Shown here piece after piece: positions 25,659-34,363 of a stretch of 64,000 nt of DNA (position 1 is the stretch's first letter; every line of letters starts with the position of its first letter). The notes under the pieces are model-generated. The model had not been told where the DNA came from. It made no database searches and saw only the letters and a list, made by a program, of their open reading frames with translations. Origin of the DNA: Cytophagales bacterium Alg240-R148 (GTDB taxonomy: Bacteria; Bacteroidota; Bacteroidia; Cytophagales; Cyclobacteriaceae); the NCBI GenBank assembly GCA_900537185.1, contig LS999828.1:312706-376705 (forward strand), in the 5' to 3' direction. The position numbers and the translations under genes are program-made.

Positions 25659-26489
25659 TTATTTTAATTTAATTCCGGAATCCAAAATTTCTATTTTCCC
25701 AGCTTTAAGCAACATGCCCACTGCTCTTTTATAGGCTTTTTTGCTCATGGCCGTTAAATCTCTTATTTTATCTGGGTCACTTTTATCGGTTAATGGCAAG
25801 AAACCTTCATTGTCATTCAAACATTGTTCTAGATCGGACTTATGTCCTTCTAGTCCTAAAAACCCAGCTTTTCTAAATAGCAAATCAATTTTCCCGTCTT
25901 CTCTCACTTTGTTCACGAAAGCCTTAAAAATGCTTCCTTCCAAGGGCTTTTGAACTAAGTTCTCTGTATATATCATACCAGAAAAAGCATCGTTCACCAC
26001 CACTTTTAAGCCCAAGTCCGAGTATTGCATTGCCAAACAATTCACTTCATCGTGCTCTCTTAAGCCTTCTGCAGATTCCAGCATGTCTGAAATTTTAGAA
26101 ACAGCAATCAACCGCTCGTTTCTATAATCAATACACAGTTTCACCAAAACTTTTTCACCAATAGTCAGTGCCCTGTCCATTTCTGACTTGGGTAAAAACA
26201 AATCAGTTGACAACCCCCAATTAAGGAATGCCCCTCCTCTCACGATCTGCACCACCTCCAAAGCACTGATATCATTCTTTAAAATTTCTGGTACTGTAAA
26301 AGAAGCTACATAAACCCCTTTCTCTGCAGAATAAATAAAAGCGTCTTTATCTAGTACGTCTTTAAAGCTAAAACTGCCTTTATCCAACCCTACTTCAACA
26401 GGCTCTCCATGAAAATCGAATTTAAAAACTCGCTTGCCATCTGCGTTTTTTATGGCATCCCCATGTTGTATTGTTCCTAAAAATTCCAT
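25659..26489 (-). CDS. cvfB: CvfB-like S1 RNA-binding protein
   Basis: The 276-residue protein has three S1-like OB segments (about residues 1-65, 66-135 with GGAFLNWGLSTDLFLPKSEM, and 140-215) and a C-terminal winged-helix (about 220-276, KIRDLTAMSKKAYKRAVGMLLKAGKI), the CvfB/YitL architecture. CvfB binds RNA and affects virulence-factor expression in Staphylococcus; the role in Bacteroidota is unknown. It heads a two-gene unit with the small membrane protein. Confidence 0.9.
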   Translation of the reverse strand: MEFLGTIQHGDAIKNADGKRVFKFDFHGEPVEVGLDKGSFSFKDVLDKDAFIYSAEKGVYVASFTVPEILKNDISALEVVQIVRGGAFLNWGLSTDLFLPKSEMDRALTIGEKVLVKLCIDYRNERLIAVSKISDMLESAEGLREHDEVNCLAMQYSDLGLKVVVNDAFSGMIYTENLVQKPLEGSIFKAFVNKVREDGKIDLLFRKAGFLGLEGHKSDLEQCLNDNEGFLPLTDKSDPDKIRDLTAMSKKAYKRAVGMLLKAGKIEILDSGIKLK

Positions 26490-26564
26490 TTGACAAAGAT
26501 AGAAATATCTTTTGTGCTATAACAGAGAATTACATTTTTACCATTTCATTGCTTAAAATGTTAT

Positions 26565-26572
26565 TATATTTG
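26565..26572 (+). promoter_or_regulatory. -7 box TATATTTG of the hbd gene
   Basis: Exact TAnnTTTG match 32 bases before the ATG at 26605. A TTG at 26549-26551 is nearer than the usual -33 distance, so only the -7 box is claimed. Confidence 0.6.
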
Positions 26573-26604
26573 CTTGAATTAACAAACCCAAACAACCTAT
26601 ACAA

Positions 26605-27495
26605 ATGAAAAACATTACTGTTATCGGGGCTGGTACCATGGGAAATGGCATTGCCCATGTGTTCGCTCAAAATAATTTCACCGTTTCTTTGGTAGATGTA
26701 TCCGAAAAGGCGCTGGCTAAGGCGCTGGCAACCATAGAGAAGAATCTTGATAGGTTGGTAGCTAAAGAGAAAATCTCTGCAGAAACTAAAACAAATACGC
26801 TGAACAACCTAAGCACCCATACTTCAATCCAAGCAGGGGTACAACACGCCGACCTAATTGTGGAAGCCGCAACAGAACAAATGGAGCTGAAGTTGTCAAT
26901 TTTTAAAGAAATGGATGAAAATGCACCAGACAACTGTATTTTAGCTACCAATACCTCCTCCATATCCATTACAAAAATTGCTTCTGTTACAAAAAGGCCT
27001 GATAAAGTAATTGGCATGCACTTTATGAACCCAGTACCCATCATGAAATTAGTGGAGGTGATACGGGGCTACAACACATCGGATGAAGTTACTAACACCA
27101 CCATGGATTTGTCTAAAAAATTAGGGAAAATCCCTGTAGAAGTTAATGACTACCCAGGTTTTGTTGCCAACAAAATTTTGATGCCGATGATCAACGAAGC
27201 CATCATCACCTTACACGAAGGTGTTGCAGGTGTAGAAGAAATTGATACGGTAATGAAGCTTGGAATGGCCCACCCCATGGGACCTTTGCAACTAGCAGAT
27301 TTTATTGGGCTGGATGTTTGCTTGTCTATACTAAAAGTACTTCAAGACGGTTTTGGAAACCCAAAATACGCCCCTTGTCCACTGCTGGTTAATATGGTAG
27401 AAGCCGGACATCTAGGAGTGAAATCAGGGAGTGGGTTTTACAGCCATGGACATGGGACCAAAGATTTAATACTAGCGGACCAATTTAAAAAATAA
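26605..27495 (+). CDS. hbd: 3-hydroxybutyryl-CoA dehydrogenase
   Basis: The 296-residue enzyme oxidizes (S)-3-hydroxybutyryl-CoA (or a similar 3-hydroxyacyl-CoA) with NAD(P). The Rossmann loop is GAGTMG (residues 8-13). The catalytic His and its surroundings are in VIGMHFMNPVPIMKLVEVI, and the C-terminal helical domain starts NDYPGFVANKILMPMINEA. Single-domain length separates it from the fused FadB type. It has its own promoter and terminator. It may serve short-chain fatty acid or PHB metabolism, or degradation of acetoacetate-forming amino acids; no pathway genes adjoin. Confidence 0.93.
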   Translation: MKNITVIGAGTMGNGIAHVFAQNNFTVSLVDVSEKALAKALATIEKNLDRLVAKEKISAETKTNTLNNLSTHTSIQAGVQHADLIVEAATEQMELKLSIFKEMDENAPDNCILATNTSSISITKIASVTKRPDKVIGMHFMNPVPIMKLVEVIRGYNTSDEVTNTTMDLSKKLGKIPVEVNDYPGFVANKILMPMINEAIITLHEGVAGVEEIDTVMKLGMAHPMGPLQLADFIGLDVCLSILKVLQDGFGNPKYAPCPLLVNMVEAGHLGVKSGSGFYSHGHGTKDLILADQFKK

Positions 27496-27503
27496 ATCTT
27501 TTT

Positions 27504-27540
27504 CTCGGGTATTTTGTTGAAAACAATATACCCGAGTTTT
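27504..27540 (+). terminator. hbd terminator
   Basis: CTCGGGTAT (27504-27512) pairs with ATACCCGAG (27528-27536), and the loop continues as TTGTT/AACAA after one mismatch, giving about 14 pairs, followed by TTTT. Confidence 0.88.
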
Positions 27541-27556
27541 ATTAGTTATACAACAT

Positions 27557-28237
27557 ATGAAAATAGCGCAATCACTTATTCTGACTTTTATTCTTCTATC
27601 CAACTTTTCTTTGAAGGCACAAGATTACTTTGAAGAGGCCTCCTTAAAAGAAGCCATCCAATTGTCAGAATCCGGTGCTCACAAAGAGGCGTACAATATG
27701 TACAAGCGGTTGCTCTCTTCCGGTGGTGAAATCTCGGCGGAATTCCCTTATTACTTTGCGAAAAATTTATACGATTTAAAGAAATACAACAACAGCCTTA
27801 ACTTTCTTCAGCAATACCTCACCTACCACGATAGCGAAATCCGACACAAAACAGAAGCCATCCAACTGGAAAGGAAAATAGGACAAGCCATGTCTGTAAT
27901 TCAATCTTGCCCGCTGTGTGATAAATCTGGTTTTTTACTGGTTCCATGTGATTATTGTGAAGGGAATAAGACCATCGATCTCACCTGTCAATATTGCCAA
28001 GGAAAAGGTATTGAACTCTGTAAAAAGTGTGATGGAGAAGGGGTTGTAATCAGTAGGAATGCTTTTAATGAAAACAATTACACCACCTGTGACCGCTGCA
28101 AAGGACAAGGTTTTCACGGATGCTCCCATTGCGAGGGCAAGAAAATCATGTCGAAGAATTGTCCGGAATGTTTGGGAAGTGGAGATAAAAAAAGCGCTAC
28201 ATTATGTACCCACCAAACCGAATCACACGACCATTAA
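27557..28237 (+). CDS. Secreted TPR protein with DnaJ-type cysteine-rich region
   Basis: The 226-residue protein starts with a signal peptide ending SLKAQD, continues with TPR-like helices (about residues 25-110), and ends in seven CxxC pairs (first Cys at 118, 131, 144, 155, 178, 189 and 202), several in CxxCxGxG form as in the zinc-binding domain of DnaJ. There is no J domain. In cytoplasmic DnaJ this region binds zinc and unfolded protein; an exported version would work in the periplasm, where the cysteines could also be oxidized. Partner and function unknown. It starts 17 bases after the hbd terminator and is convergent with the TPR lipoprotein, one base apart. Confidence 0.78.
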   Translation: MKIAQSLILTFILLSNFSLKAQDYFEEASLKEAIQLSESGAHKEAYNMYKRLLSSGGEISAEFPYYFAKNLYDLKKYNNSLNFLQQYLTYHDSEIRHKTEAIQLERKIGQAMSVIQSCPLCDKSGFLLVPCDYCEGNKTIDLTCQYCQGKGIELCKKCDGEGVVISRNAFNENNYTTCDRCKGQGFHGCSHCEGKKIMSKNCPECLGSGDKKSATLCTHQTESHDH

Positions 28238-28831
28238 TTACTTACAATATTTATGCAGCGCCTGAGCAGCCTGTTCTACCTTGTTGGCGTTGGCTTTGTT
28301 AAAATCTGAACAAGCCATTTTTTTATTGCCTTTTACAAGATAGGCAGTTCCCCTAGACAAGTAGGCCTCGCCATAATCTGGTTTGATATTAATTGCAAAA
28401 TTATACGATTTTATCGCCTCGTTTACCAAACCACTTTTCTGTTCTGCCTTTCCCCTAAGTAAAAAAGCAGTTTCATTGTTTGGTGTAATTTTCAAAACTT
28501 CTGAAAAATGAAAAATAGCCAATTCATAATCTTTTTTTCGAACCAGTATATCTTTGCCCACACTCATCAAAGCCTCCACATGATGGGGATTGGATTTGAT
28601 GATTTTGTTAAAATCGGCTAATGCTAAATCAATTTTACCCATTTCCTCATAGGCACGTCCTCTGTTGTACAATGTTTTTTCATGAAAGGGTTTTATCAGT
28701 AAAAACTTATCGTACGCTTCTACTGCTTTTTCGTACTCTCCTTTTTCAAAATAAACATCTCCTTTTTTTGATTCTTTTCCAGAACATGCTGCCAAAACTA
28801 CCACCAACAAAATTATCAACTTATTTCTCAT
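28238..28831 (-). CDS. TPR-repeat lipoprotein
   Basis: The 197-residue protein has a lipobox (VVLAACSG, Cys16) and about five TPR units, for example GDVYFEKGEYEKAVEAYDKF and the repeated NPHHVEAL/TPNNETAF spacing, ending in a Cys-containing helix (MACSDFNKANANK). It should act as a lipid-anchored scaffold in the envelope. Its first eleven bases overlap the end of the hydrolase gene, so it is the second gene of an operon. Confidence 0.85.
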   Translation of the reverse strand: MRNKLIILLVVVLAACSGKESKKGDVYFEKGEYEKAVEAYDKFLLIKPFHEKTLYNRGRAYEEMGKIDLALADFNKIIKSNPHHVEALMSVGKDILVRKKDYELAIFHFSEVLKITPNNETAFLLRGKAEQKSGLVNEAIKSYNFAINIKPDYGEAYLSRGTAYLVKGNKKMACSDFNKANANKVEQAAQALHKYCK

Positions 28832-29582
28832 CCTTATTTTTATTGTAATGCTCTTTTAAAAAATTGTCCACTGCTTCCCAGTAATATTTCGAATCATTAA
28901 ATTTCTCCCACAAAGCCCTGCTACCATGATTTCCACTAGAAGTTGGGACAAAATAAATTTTAGTTGGCGAAGGTATGTTATTATAAATTCCCCACCAATT
29001 ATTTTTCTCATCTCTTGCTGATGTAACGAAGGTTGGGCAGTTCAAATCTACAACGGCATTGGTAATGTATTGTTTGGTTTTACCAAAACTAGCAAAATAC
29101 TCCCCTGGTGAAAAAGACAATACGCCATCCAATTGCAACTCCGCTGCCAATACCAAAGACAATGCCGAAGAATACGAGCTACCCCATGCAATTACTTTGC
29201 CCTCCGCAAAATTTTCTTTCACATATTCCACAGCCGCCACCATATCCTGGTAAGCATCCACATAGGTAGTACCTTTCATGGCCCTTGCGGCGCGGTTATA
29301 AGTTTCATTGGTTACGCCATTGACACTACCTCCTGATCGCAAATCAACTGCCAAACAATTGAAACCCATGGCGTTCATTTTAGGTGCAATTTCGTTGTAC
29401 TCTCCTCTACTCCAACCCGCTTGATGAAAAAACAATATAAAAGGTGCTGATTTTTCGTTGGTCAAGTACAAATCAGCTGTTATTTCAAGGCCATCTTTAG
29501 ATTCGAATTGGATCTTTTTTTTATCTGCCAACCCTACAGATACAACAAAAACGCAAATAACAAAAAGCAATGTCTTTTTCAT
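28821..29582 (-). CDS. Secreted alpha/beta hydrolase (dienelactone hydrolase-like)
   Basis: The 253-residue enzyme has a signal peptide (ending VGLAD) and an alpha/beta-hydrolase core. The oxyanion strand reads PFILFFHQAGWSRGEY, the nucleophile elbow is GSSYSS (Ser in WGSSYSSAL), and the catalytic His is likely that in SSGNHGSRAL. The acid is probably in SARDEKN. Substrate unknown; serine esterase or peptidase activity is likely in the periplasm. It heads the unit with the TPR lipoprotein. Confidence 0.85.
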   Translation of the reverse strand: MKKTLLFVICVFVVSVGLADKKKIQFESKDGLEITADLYLTNEKSAPFILFFHQAGWSRGEYNEIAPKMNAMGFNCLAVDLRSGGSVNGVTNETYNRAARAMKGTTYVDAYQDMVAAVEYVKENFAEGKVIAWGSSYSSALSLVLAAELQLDGVLSFSPGEYFASFGKTKQYITNAVVDLNCPTFVTSARDEKNNWWGIYNNIPSPTKIYFVPTSSGNHGSRALWEKFNDSKYYWEAVDNFLKEHYNKNKDEK

Positions 29583-29615
29583 AATTCGAAATTAGTACAA
29601 TTAAAACTCAAAATG

Positions 29616-30449
29616 CTATTTTTTATAATAATTTAAAGGGTGTTTCAACCCCTTGGCTCTGGTAATTTCTACTCCAGCACTTCCTATGAACATATCGGCC
29701 TCCACCTTTAAAGGTATTTTGTTTTTATCATCACTGAACCAAGCAGTTATAGAATTATCTCCGTCAAACAAGCTGTTGTCTGGCATTACAGGAATCAACT
29801 TAAAAGCATTTATTTTCCCCAATTTTGTTTTCACTTTTCCCTTTCCACCATACAATATTTTCATATTATAAAAAGTATCTTCAAAGAAACCCGATAGTGC
29901 TATGGTGTCCCCTATGGCATATTGTTCAAAATCAAGCGTTCTAATAAACAAAAATCCACTCAACAAACTTCTAACTTCTGCTTCTTTGGACTCATACACC
30001 TTTGCCTTGTTGTATTTCCCTGTATCTGTATTAACATCTTTAACCGAAATTCGTTTGGCCTTATGGTCAAAACGGGTGATTTCATCTTTTATATATTTGC
30101 CTTCTTTGATATTCCGGTAGGCCATATGTGGCACCAATGCGCTGGTATCTACATAAGCCCCCCAGTGGTCGTCTACTTTGGCCAACCAGTCTACTACTCC
30201 TGAGGTTCTTCCATCCACCATCACTTTGTAACATATTCTGTTGTTCACCCTATACAGCTTATCACTAATATAAGTTTTGCCTTTTCCTACATTAAAAATG
30301 CCATACCCCATTTTAAACTCCAGCACTTCTCCTCGTTGAAAATTATCATGTTCCACTTCTTTTAATGCCTGTGCACCTTCTTCTACTACCATAAAAGAAA
30401 TACTCAACACCAACAAAAATCCGATAACCAATAAATTATTCTTTTCCAT
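29616..30449 (-). CDS. DUF3108 family exported protein
   Basis: The 277-residue protein has a hydrophobic N-terminal export signal (LLVIGFLLVLSISFMVV) and the DUF3108 beta-rich domain starting EVLEFKMGYGIFNVGKGK and ending in the ITAWFSDDKNKIPLKVEA strand set. The family is periplasmic, sometimes likened to lipid-carrier folds; the function is not known. A 33-base gap separates it from the hydrolase gene behind it, so the two may be co-transcribed. Confidence 0.88.
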   Translation of the reverse strand: MEKNNLLVIGFLLVLSISFMVVEEGAQALKEVEHDNFQRGEVLEFKMGYGIFNVGKGKTYISDKLYRVNNRICYKVMVDGRTSGVVDWLAKVDDHWGAYVDTSALVPHMAYRNIKEGKYIKDEITRFDHKAKRISVKDVNTDTGKYNKAKVYESKEAEVRSLLSGFLFIRTLDFEQYAIGDTIALSGFFEDTFYNMKILYGGKGKVKTKLGKINAFKLIPVMPDNSLFDGDNSITAWFSDDKNKIPLKVEADMFIGSAGVEITRAKGLKHPLNYYKK

Positions 30450-30583
30450 AACTTATTTCATTTCCTAAAACTAACACAAAATACATACCGTAAATTGTAA
30501 TCTCAATTGTGAAACTCAACATTTTTTATTTTTATTACAGACAAAACTATATTTTCACCTCTGTTTTACTACAAAAACTTCAA

Positions 30584-31090
30584 ATGACCAATATTGGACT
30601 GCTATCAGACACCCATGGATTCTTAGATCCTAAGGTATATGAATACTTTAAGAACTGCGACCAGATTTGGCACGCTGGCGACATAGGATCTACTTCTATT
30701 GTGGAGGATCTTCGTGCATTTAAAGAAACCAAAATAGTCTATGGCAACATCGACAGCAAGGAAGTTAGAAATTTAACAGACGAGACAATGTTGTTCCGAG
30801 TAGAAAACAAAACTGTACTCATGACACACATTGGAGGGTACCCTCCTAAATACAATAAAACTTCAATTCCTTTATTAAACGAACACCAACCAGATATTTT
30901 TGTTTGTGGGCACTCTCATATTTTAAAAGTAATTTCAGACCCAAAAAGAAAAGGGCTTTTGCACCTCAACCCCGGTGCGGCAGGAAAAAGTGGTTTTCAT
31001 AAAGTGCGCACTTTGTTGCGGTTCTGCATCGATGGAGACCAAATAAAAAATATGCAGGTTATTGAATTGGACATAAAAAAACCCCGATAA
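30584..31090 (+). CDS. yfcE: YfcE-like metallophosphoesterase
   Basis: From the ATG at 30584 the protein has 168 residues and begins directly with the metal-binding block MTNIGLLSDTHG; an upstream GTG reading (30509) adds a poorly conserved extension and is rejected. Further metal motifs: WHAGDIGS, YGNID, MTHIGGYPP and CGHSHI. YfcE/MJ0936-type enzymes hydrolyse phosphodiesters with Mn2+ in vitro; the physiological substrate is unknown. The stop lies inside the terminator loop. Confidence 0.9.
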   Translation: MTNIGLLSDTHGFLDPKVYEYFKNCDQIWHAGDIGSTSIVEDLRAFKETKIVYGNIDSKEVRNLTDETMLFRVENKTVLMTHIGGYPPKYNKTSIPLLNEHQPDIFVCGHSHILKVISDPKRKGLLHLNPGAAGKSGFHKVRTLLRFCIDGDQIKNMQVIELDIKKPR

Positions 31091-31106
31091 ATCGGGGTTT
31101 GTATTT
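31075..31106. terminator. Bidirectional-looking terminator between yfcE and the small basic gene
   Basis: ACCCCGA (31081-31087) pairs with TCGGGGT (31092-31098), with AAAAAA before and TTT-GTATTTTT after. It serves the phosphodiesterase on the plus strand and the 61-residue gene on the minus strand. Confidence 0.85.
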
Positions 31107-31292
31107 TTATTCAGCAGTTTCTGCTTTTTTCTCAACTTTCTTAGTTGCTTTTTTCTTCCCTTTACTAAATGAAGCTTTCATTTCTTCAATGTCCACCTTC
31201 TTGATTACTGGAACAGAGCTTCTTAGCTGTATATCTTGGTTTCTTTTCTTAGCAACCGTTCTGTTCTTATGTTCTTTCGTTGTAAACGCCAT
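31107..31292 (-). CDS. Small lysine-rich protein of unknown function
   Basis: This 61-residue protein is strongly basic, with a Lys/Ala-rich tail (SKGKKKATKKVEKKAE) reminiscent of nucleic-acid-binding tails of histone- or ribosome-like proteins. It has an ATG start, an exact -7 box about 29 bases upstream (31321-31328), and a terminator after the stop, all of which support a real gene. No family recognised. Confidence 0.65.
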   Translation of the reverse strand: MAFTTKEHKNRTVAKKRNQDIQLRSSVPVIKKVDIEEMKASFSKGKKKATKKVEKKAETAE

Positions 31293-31320
31293 CTTATTCT
31301 TAGTATTTAGATTCGAACTG

Positions 31321-31328
31321 CAAAATTA
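31321..31328 (-). promoter_or_regulatory. -7 box TAATTTTG of the small basic gene
   Basis: Read on the minus strand, bases 31328 to 31321 give an exact TAnnTTTG, about 29 bases before the ATG at 31292. Confidence 0.5.
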
Positions 31329-31446
31329 CAAACTTTATTTATAAAAAATAAAACAGACTCCTATTTTTTTTAAAGTGTTTTCTTTTTTCTTTTCTTTTTG
31401 TGGTGCATAAGGCCTTAGATTGCGTGTAAAATCGAAGCAAGTTTAT

Positions 31447-31454
31447 TACTTTTG
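31447..31454 (+). promoter_or_regulatory. -7 box TACTTTTG of hisS
   Basis: Exact TAnnTTTG match 17 bases before the hisS ATG at 31472, giving a leader of about 10 bases. A TTG at 31420-31422 lies about 24 bases upstream of it. Confidence 0.58.
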
Positions 31455-31471
31455 GCAAAATTTTTATTCGT

Positions 31472-32833
31472 ATGTCGCAAAAACCATCCTTACCAAAGGG
31501 CACTAGAGATTTCGGACCAGAAACAATGTCCAAAAGAAATTTTATTTTTGAAAACATTAAAAAGGTTTTTCAAAAATTCGGATACATGCCGTTAGAAACA
31601 CCCAGTATGGAAAACCTTTCGGTTTTAACTGGTAAATACGGGGATGAGGGAGACCAGCTAATTTTTAAAGTTTTAAATTCCGGTGATTACTTGAAAAAAA
31701 CATCGGTAGAAGACTACCAAAATGGCTCCAAGCAATTGATGCCTAAAATAGCAGAAAAAGGACTTCGGTATGACTTAACTGTTCCTTTTGCCCGCTATGT
31801 AGTGATGAACCAGCACAACATCACCTTCCCATTTAAGCGGTACCAAATACAGCCAGTATGGCGCGCAGATCGACCGCAAAGGGGTCGCTACAGAGAGTTT
31901 TACCAATGCGATGCCGATGTGGTAGGCACAGACTCTTTAATTTGTGAAGCAGAGATTGTTTTGATGATCAATGAGGTGTTTGAGTTATTGGGCATCCAGG
32001 ATTACAGCATTAAAATTAACCACAGACAGATTTTAGCTGCTATGGCACAATTGGCAGGAGGTGAAAATGAAACTGCATTTTACGTGGCTTTAGACAAGTT
32101 GGATAAAATAGGTGCCGATGCAGTTTTTGAAGAATTAATTTCAAAAGGATACGCAGCAAGTAATTTAGAAAAAATTAAACCCCTGCTAAAATTAGAAGGC
32201 AGCAATGAAGAAAAAATTGAATTCATAATAAATACACTAGGCCATTTGGAAGCCGGGCAAAATGGTTCCAATGACCTACAAGAAACTTTTAAATTGCTAC
32301 AACAGTTCGATTCAGTTAACAACCATGTAGATTTAGATTTCACACTGGCCAGGGGCCTTTCTTATTATACCGGAGCTATTTTTGAAGTTAAAGTCAACCA
32401 TGTTTCGATTGGGAGTGTGAGTGGCGGTGGTCGTTACGACAACCTAACCGGTGTCTTTGGATTGGATGGAGTTTCGGGTGTCGGTTTTTCATTTGGAGTG
32501 GACCGCCTCTACGATGTAATGGAAGAACTTGGTTTGTTCAAAGAAAAAGCGATGCATTCTACAGAAGTTTTGCTCTATTCTTTTGATCAAGAAAGCATGC
32601 CCTATGGGTTTAAAGTTTTGAATGCATTAAGAGCGAATGGGATTAAATCAGAAATTTACCCTACCCAGGTCAAACTTAAAAAAGCGCTAAATTTTGCAGA
32701 TAAAAAGAAAATTCCGTTTGTCCTACTCCTAGGTCCCGACGAAATCAAAAACAACACATTGTGTGTAAAAGACATGAATTCAGGGGCCCAAAACAATCAG
32801 ACACTTGAAGATTTTTTAAGTCTGATGTCATAA
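31472..32833 (+). CDS. hisS: Histidyl-tRNA synthetase
   Basis: The 453-residue class II synthetase begins with the motif-1 region LPKGTRDFGPE, has motif 2 in PVWRADRPQRGRYREFYQCD, the histidine-A loops RGLSYYTGAIFEV and SGGGRYDNLTG, and the C-terminal anticodon-binding domain (about 360-453, EVLLYSF...). It charges tRNA-His. Its own promoter precedes it; hutH follows after 24 bases, so synthesis of the charged form and breakdown of free histidine share a transcript. Confidence 0.97.
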   Translation: MSQKPSLPKGTRDFGPETMSKRNFIFENIKKVFQKFGYMPLETPSMENLSVLTGKYGDEGDQLIFKVLNSGDYLKKTSVEDYQNGSKQLMPKIAEKGLRYDLTVPFARYVVMNQHNITFPFKRYQIQPVWRADRPQRGRYREFYQCDADVVGTDSLICEAEIVLMINEVFELLGIQDYSIKINHRQILAAMAQLAGGENETAFYVALDKLDKIGADAVFEELISKGYAASNLEKIKPLLKLEGSNEEKIEFIINTLGHLEAGQNGSNDLQETFKLLQQFDSVNNHVDLDFTLARGLSYYTGAIFEVKVNHVSIGSVSGGGRYDNLTGVFGLDGVSGVGFSFGVDRLYDVMEELGLFKEKAMHSTEVLLYSFDQESMPYGFKVLNALRANGIKSEIYPTQVKLKKALNFADKKKIPFVLLLGPDEIKNNTLCVKDMNSGAQNNQTLEDFLSLMS

Positions 32834-32857
32834 ATTTTAACCCTAAACCCAACCAAA

Positions 32858-34363
32858 ATGACAACCCAACATCAAATCACAACCGAAAAAATTAGCATCC
32901 GAACCATTGGTCAATTATTAAACCAAGACGTACAACTTGAACTATCGGACGAGGTAATTGCCCGCATTGAAAAGTGTAGGACTTATCTGGACAACAAAGT
33001 AAGTGCTTCATTAGGGCCTGTATACGGCATCAACACTGGCTTCGGGTCTTTGTACAGCCAGAGCATTGACGATGAAGATTTACACAAATTACAAGACAAC
33101 ATTGTAAAATCCCATGCCTGTGGTTTCGGAGAAGAAGTACCCAAAGAAATTGTAAAATTAATGATTTTCCTTAAGATACAATCTTTGGGGTATGGACATT
33201 CAGGGGTCCAGAAAGTAACAGTCGATCGCTTGGTCGACTTTTACAACCACGGTGTTACACCCATTGTATATGAAATGGGATCGTTGGGTGCTTCAGGAGA
33301 CTTGGCCCCTTTGGCCCATTTAAGTTTGCCTTTGATTGGTGAAGGAGAAGTGCAGTACCGAGGTGAAAAAATTAGCGGAAAAGAAATCAACCGTCAGCTG
33401 GGCTGGGATTTGGTAAGTTTGACTTCTAAAGAAGGCTTGGCTCTTCTCAATGGTACCCAACTAATGAGTGCCTATGGGACTTGGGCAGTTTACCATGCCC
33501 AAAGAATATTGACTTTGGCCAATACCATTGGCGCCTTGTCTCTGGATGCTTTTGATGGCCGGATTGAACCTTTTAATGCTTTGGTTCACCAAATACGACC
33601 ACAAAAAGGACAGCAGGCCGTGGCTGCACACGTTTTAGGGTTGCTGGAAGCAAGCGCCTTAATAAAAGCACCAAAAAAGCATGTACAAGACCCATACTCG
33701 TTCCGTTGTATCCCACAAGTTCACGGTGCTAGTTTTGACGCCATTGCCTACGTCAAAAACATAATGGAAATTGAAATCAATAGTGTCACGGACAACCCCA
33801 ATGTATTCCCTGATGAAGATTTGATAATTTCTGCAGGCAACTTCCATGGACAGCCACTGGCCTTGTCTTTAGACTTTCTAACCTTGGCCTTATCAGAACT
33901 CGGAAGTATTTCTGAGCGCAGAACCTACCAATTGATTTCAGGGGAAAGAGAACTGCCCAATTATTTAGTTGCCAACCCTGGTTTAAATTCAGGACTGATG
34001 ATTCCACAATACACGGCAGCTTCAATTGCGAGCCAAAACAAACAATATTGTGCACCGGCTTCGGCAGACTCAATAGTTTCTTCAAATGGCCAAGAAGACC
34101 ATGTCAGTATGGGGGCCAATGCAGCAACTAAAACCTATAAAGTAGTGAACAACCTATACCGCATATTGGCCATCGAACTCATTACAGCGGCCCAAGCCAT
34201 GGATTTTAGGAAAGGCGGAAAAACTTCCCCATATTTAGAAAAATTTATGGAAAATTTCAGGAAGGTTGTACCGTTTATAGAGTATGATCGACTTTTGCAC
34301 ACCGATATGGTCGAAGCAGAAACCTTTTTAAAGCAAGTAGCCATTGATGAAATTGAGATATAA
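32858..34363 (+). CDS. hutH: Histidine ammonia-lyase
   Basis: The 501-residue lyase deaminates histidine to urocanate. The MIO cofactor forms from Ala145-Ser146-Gly147 in GSLGASGDLAPLAH; the catalytic Tyr56 is in VYGINTGFGSL; further signature SVTDNPNVF and QPLALSLDF. The aromatic lyase family also has Phe and Tyr lyases; the length and the residues around the MIO favour HutH, but substrate choice is inferred. No other hut gene is adjacent. Probably read from the hisS promoter. Confidence 0.93.
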   Translation: MTTQHQITTEKISIRTIGQLLNQDVQLELSDEVIARIEKCRTYLDNKVSASLGPVYGINTGFGSLYSQSIDDEDLHKLQDNIVKSHACGFGEEVPKEIVKLMIFLKIQSLGYGHSGVQKVTVDRLVDFYNHGVTPIVYEMGSLGASGDLAPLAHLSLPLIGEGEVQYRGEKISGKEINRQLGWDLVSLTSKEGLALLNGTQLMSAYGTWAVYHAQRILTLANTIGALSLDAFDGRIEPFNALVHQIRPQKGQQAVAAHVLGLLEASALIKAPKKHVQDPYSFRCIPQVHGASFDAIAYVKNIMEIEINSVTDNPNVFPDEDLIISAGNFHGQPLALSLDFLTLALSELGSISERRTYQLISGERELPNYLVANPGLNSGLMIPQYTAASIASQNKQYCAPASADSIVSSNGQEDHVSMGANAATKTYKVVNNLYRILAIELITAAQAMDFRKGGKTSPYLEKFMENFRKVVPFIEYDRLLHTDMVEAETFLKQVAIDEIEI

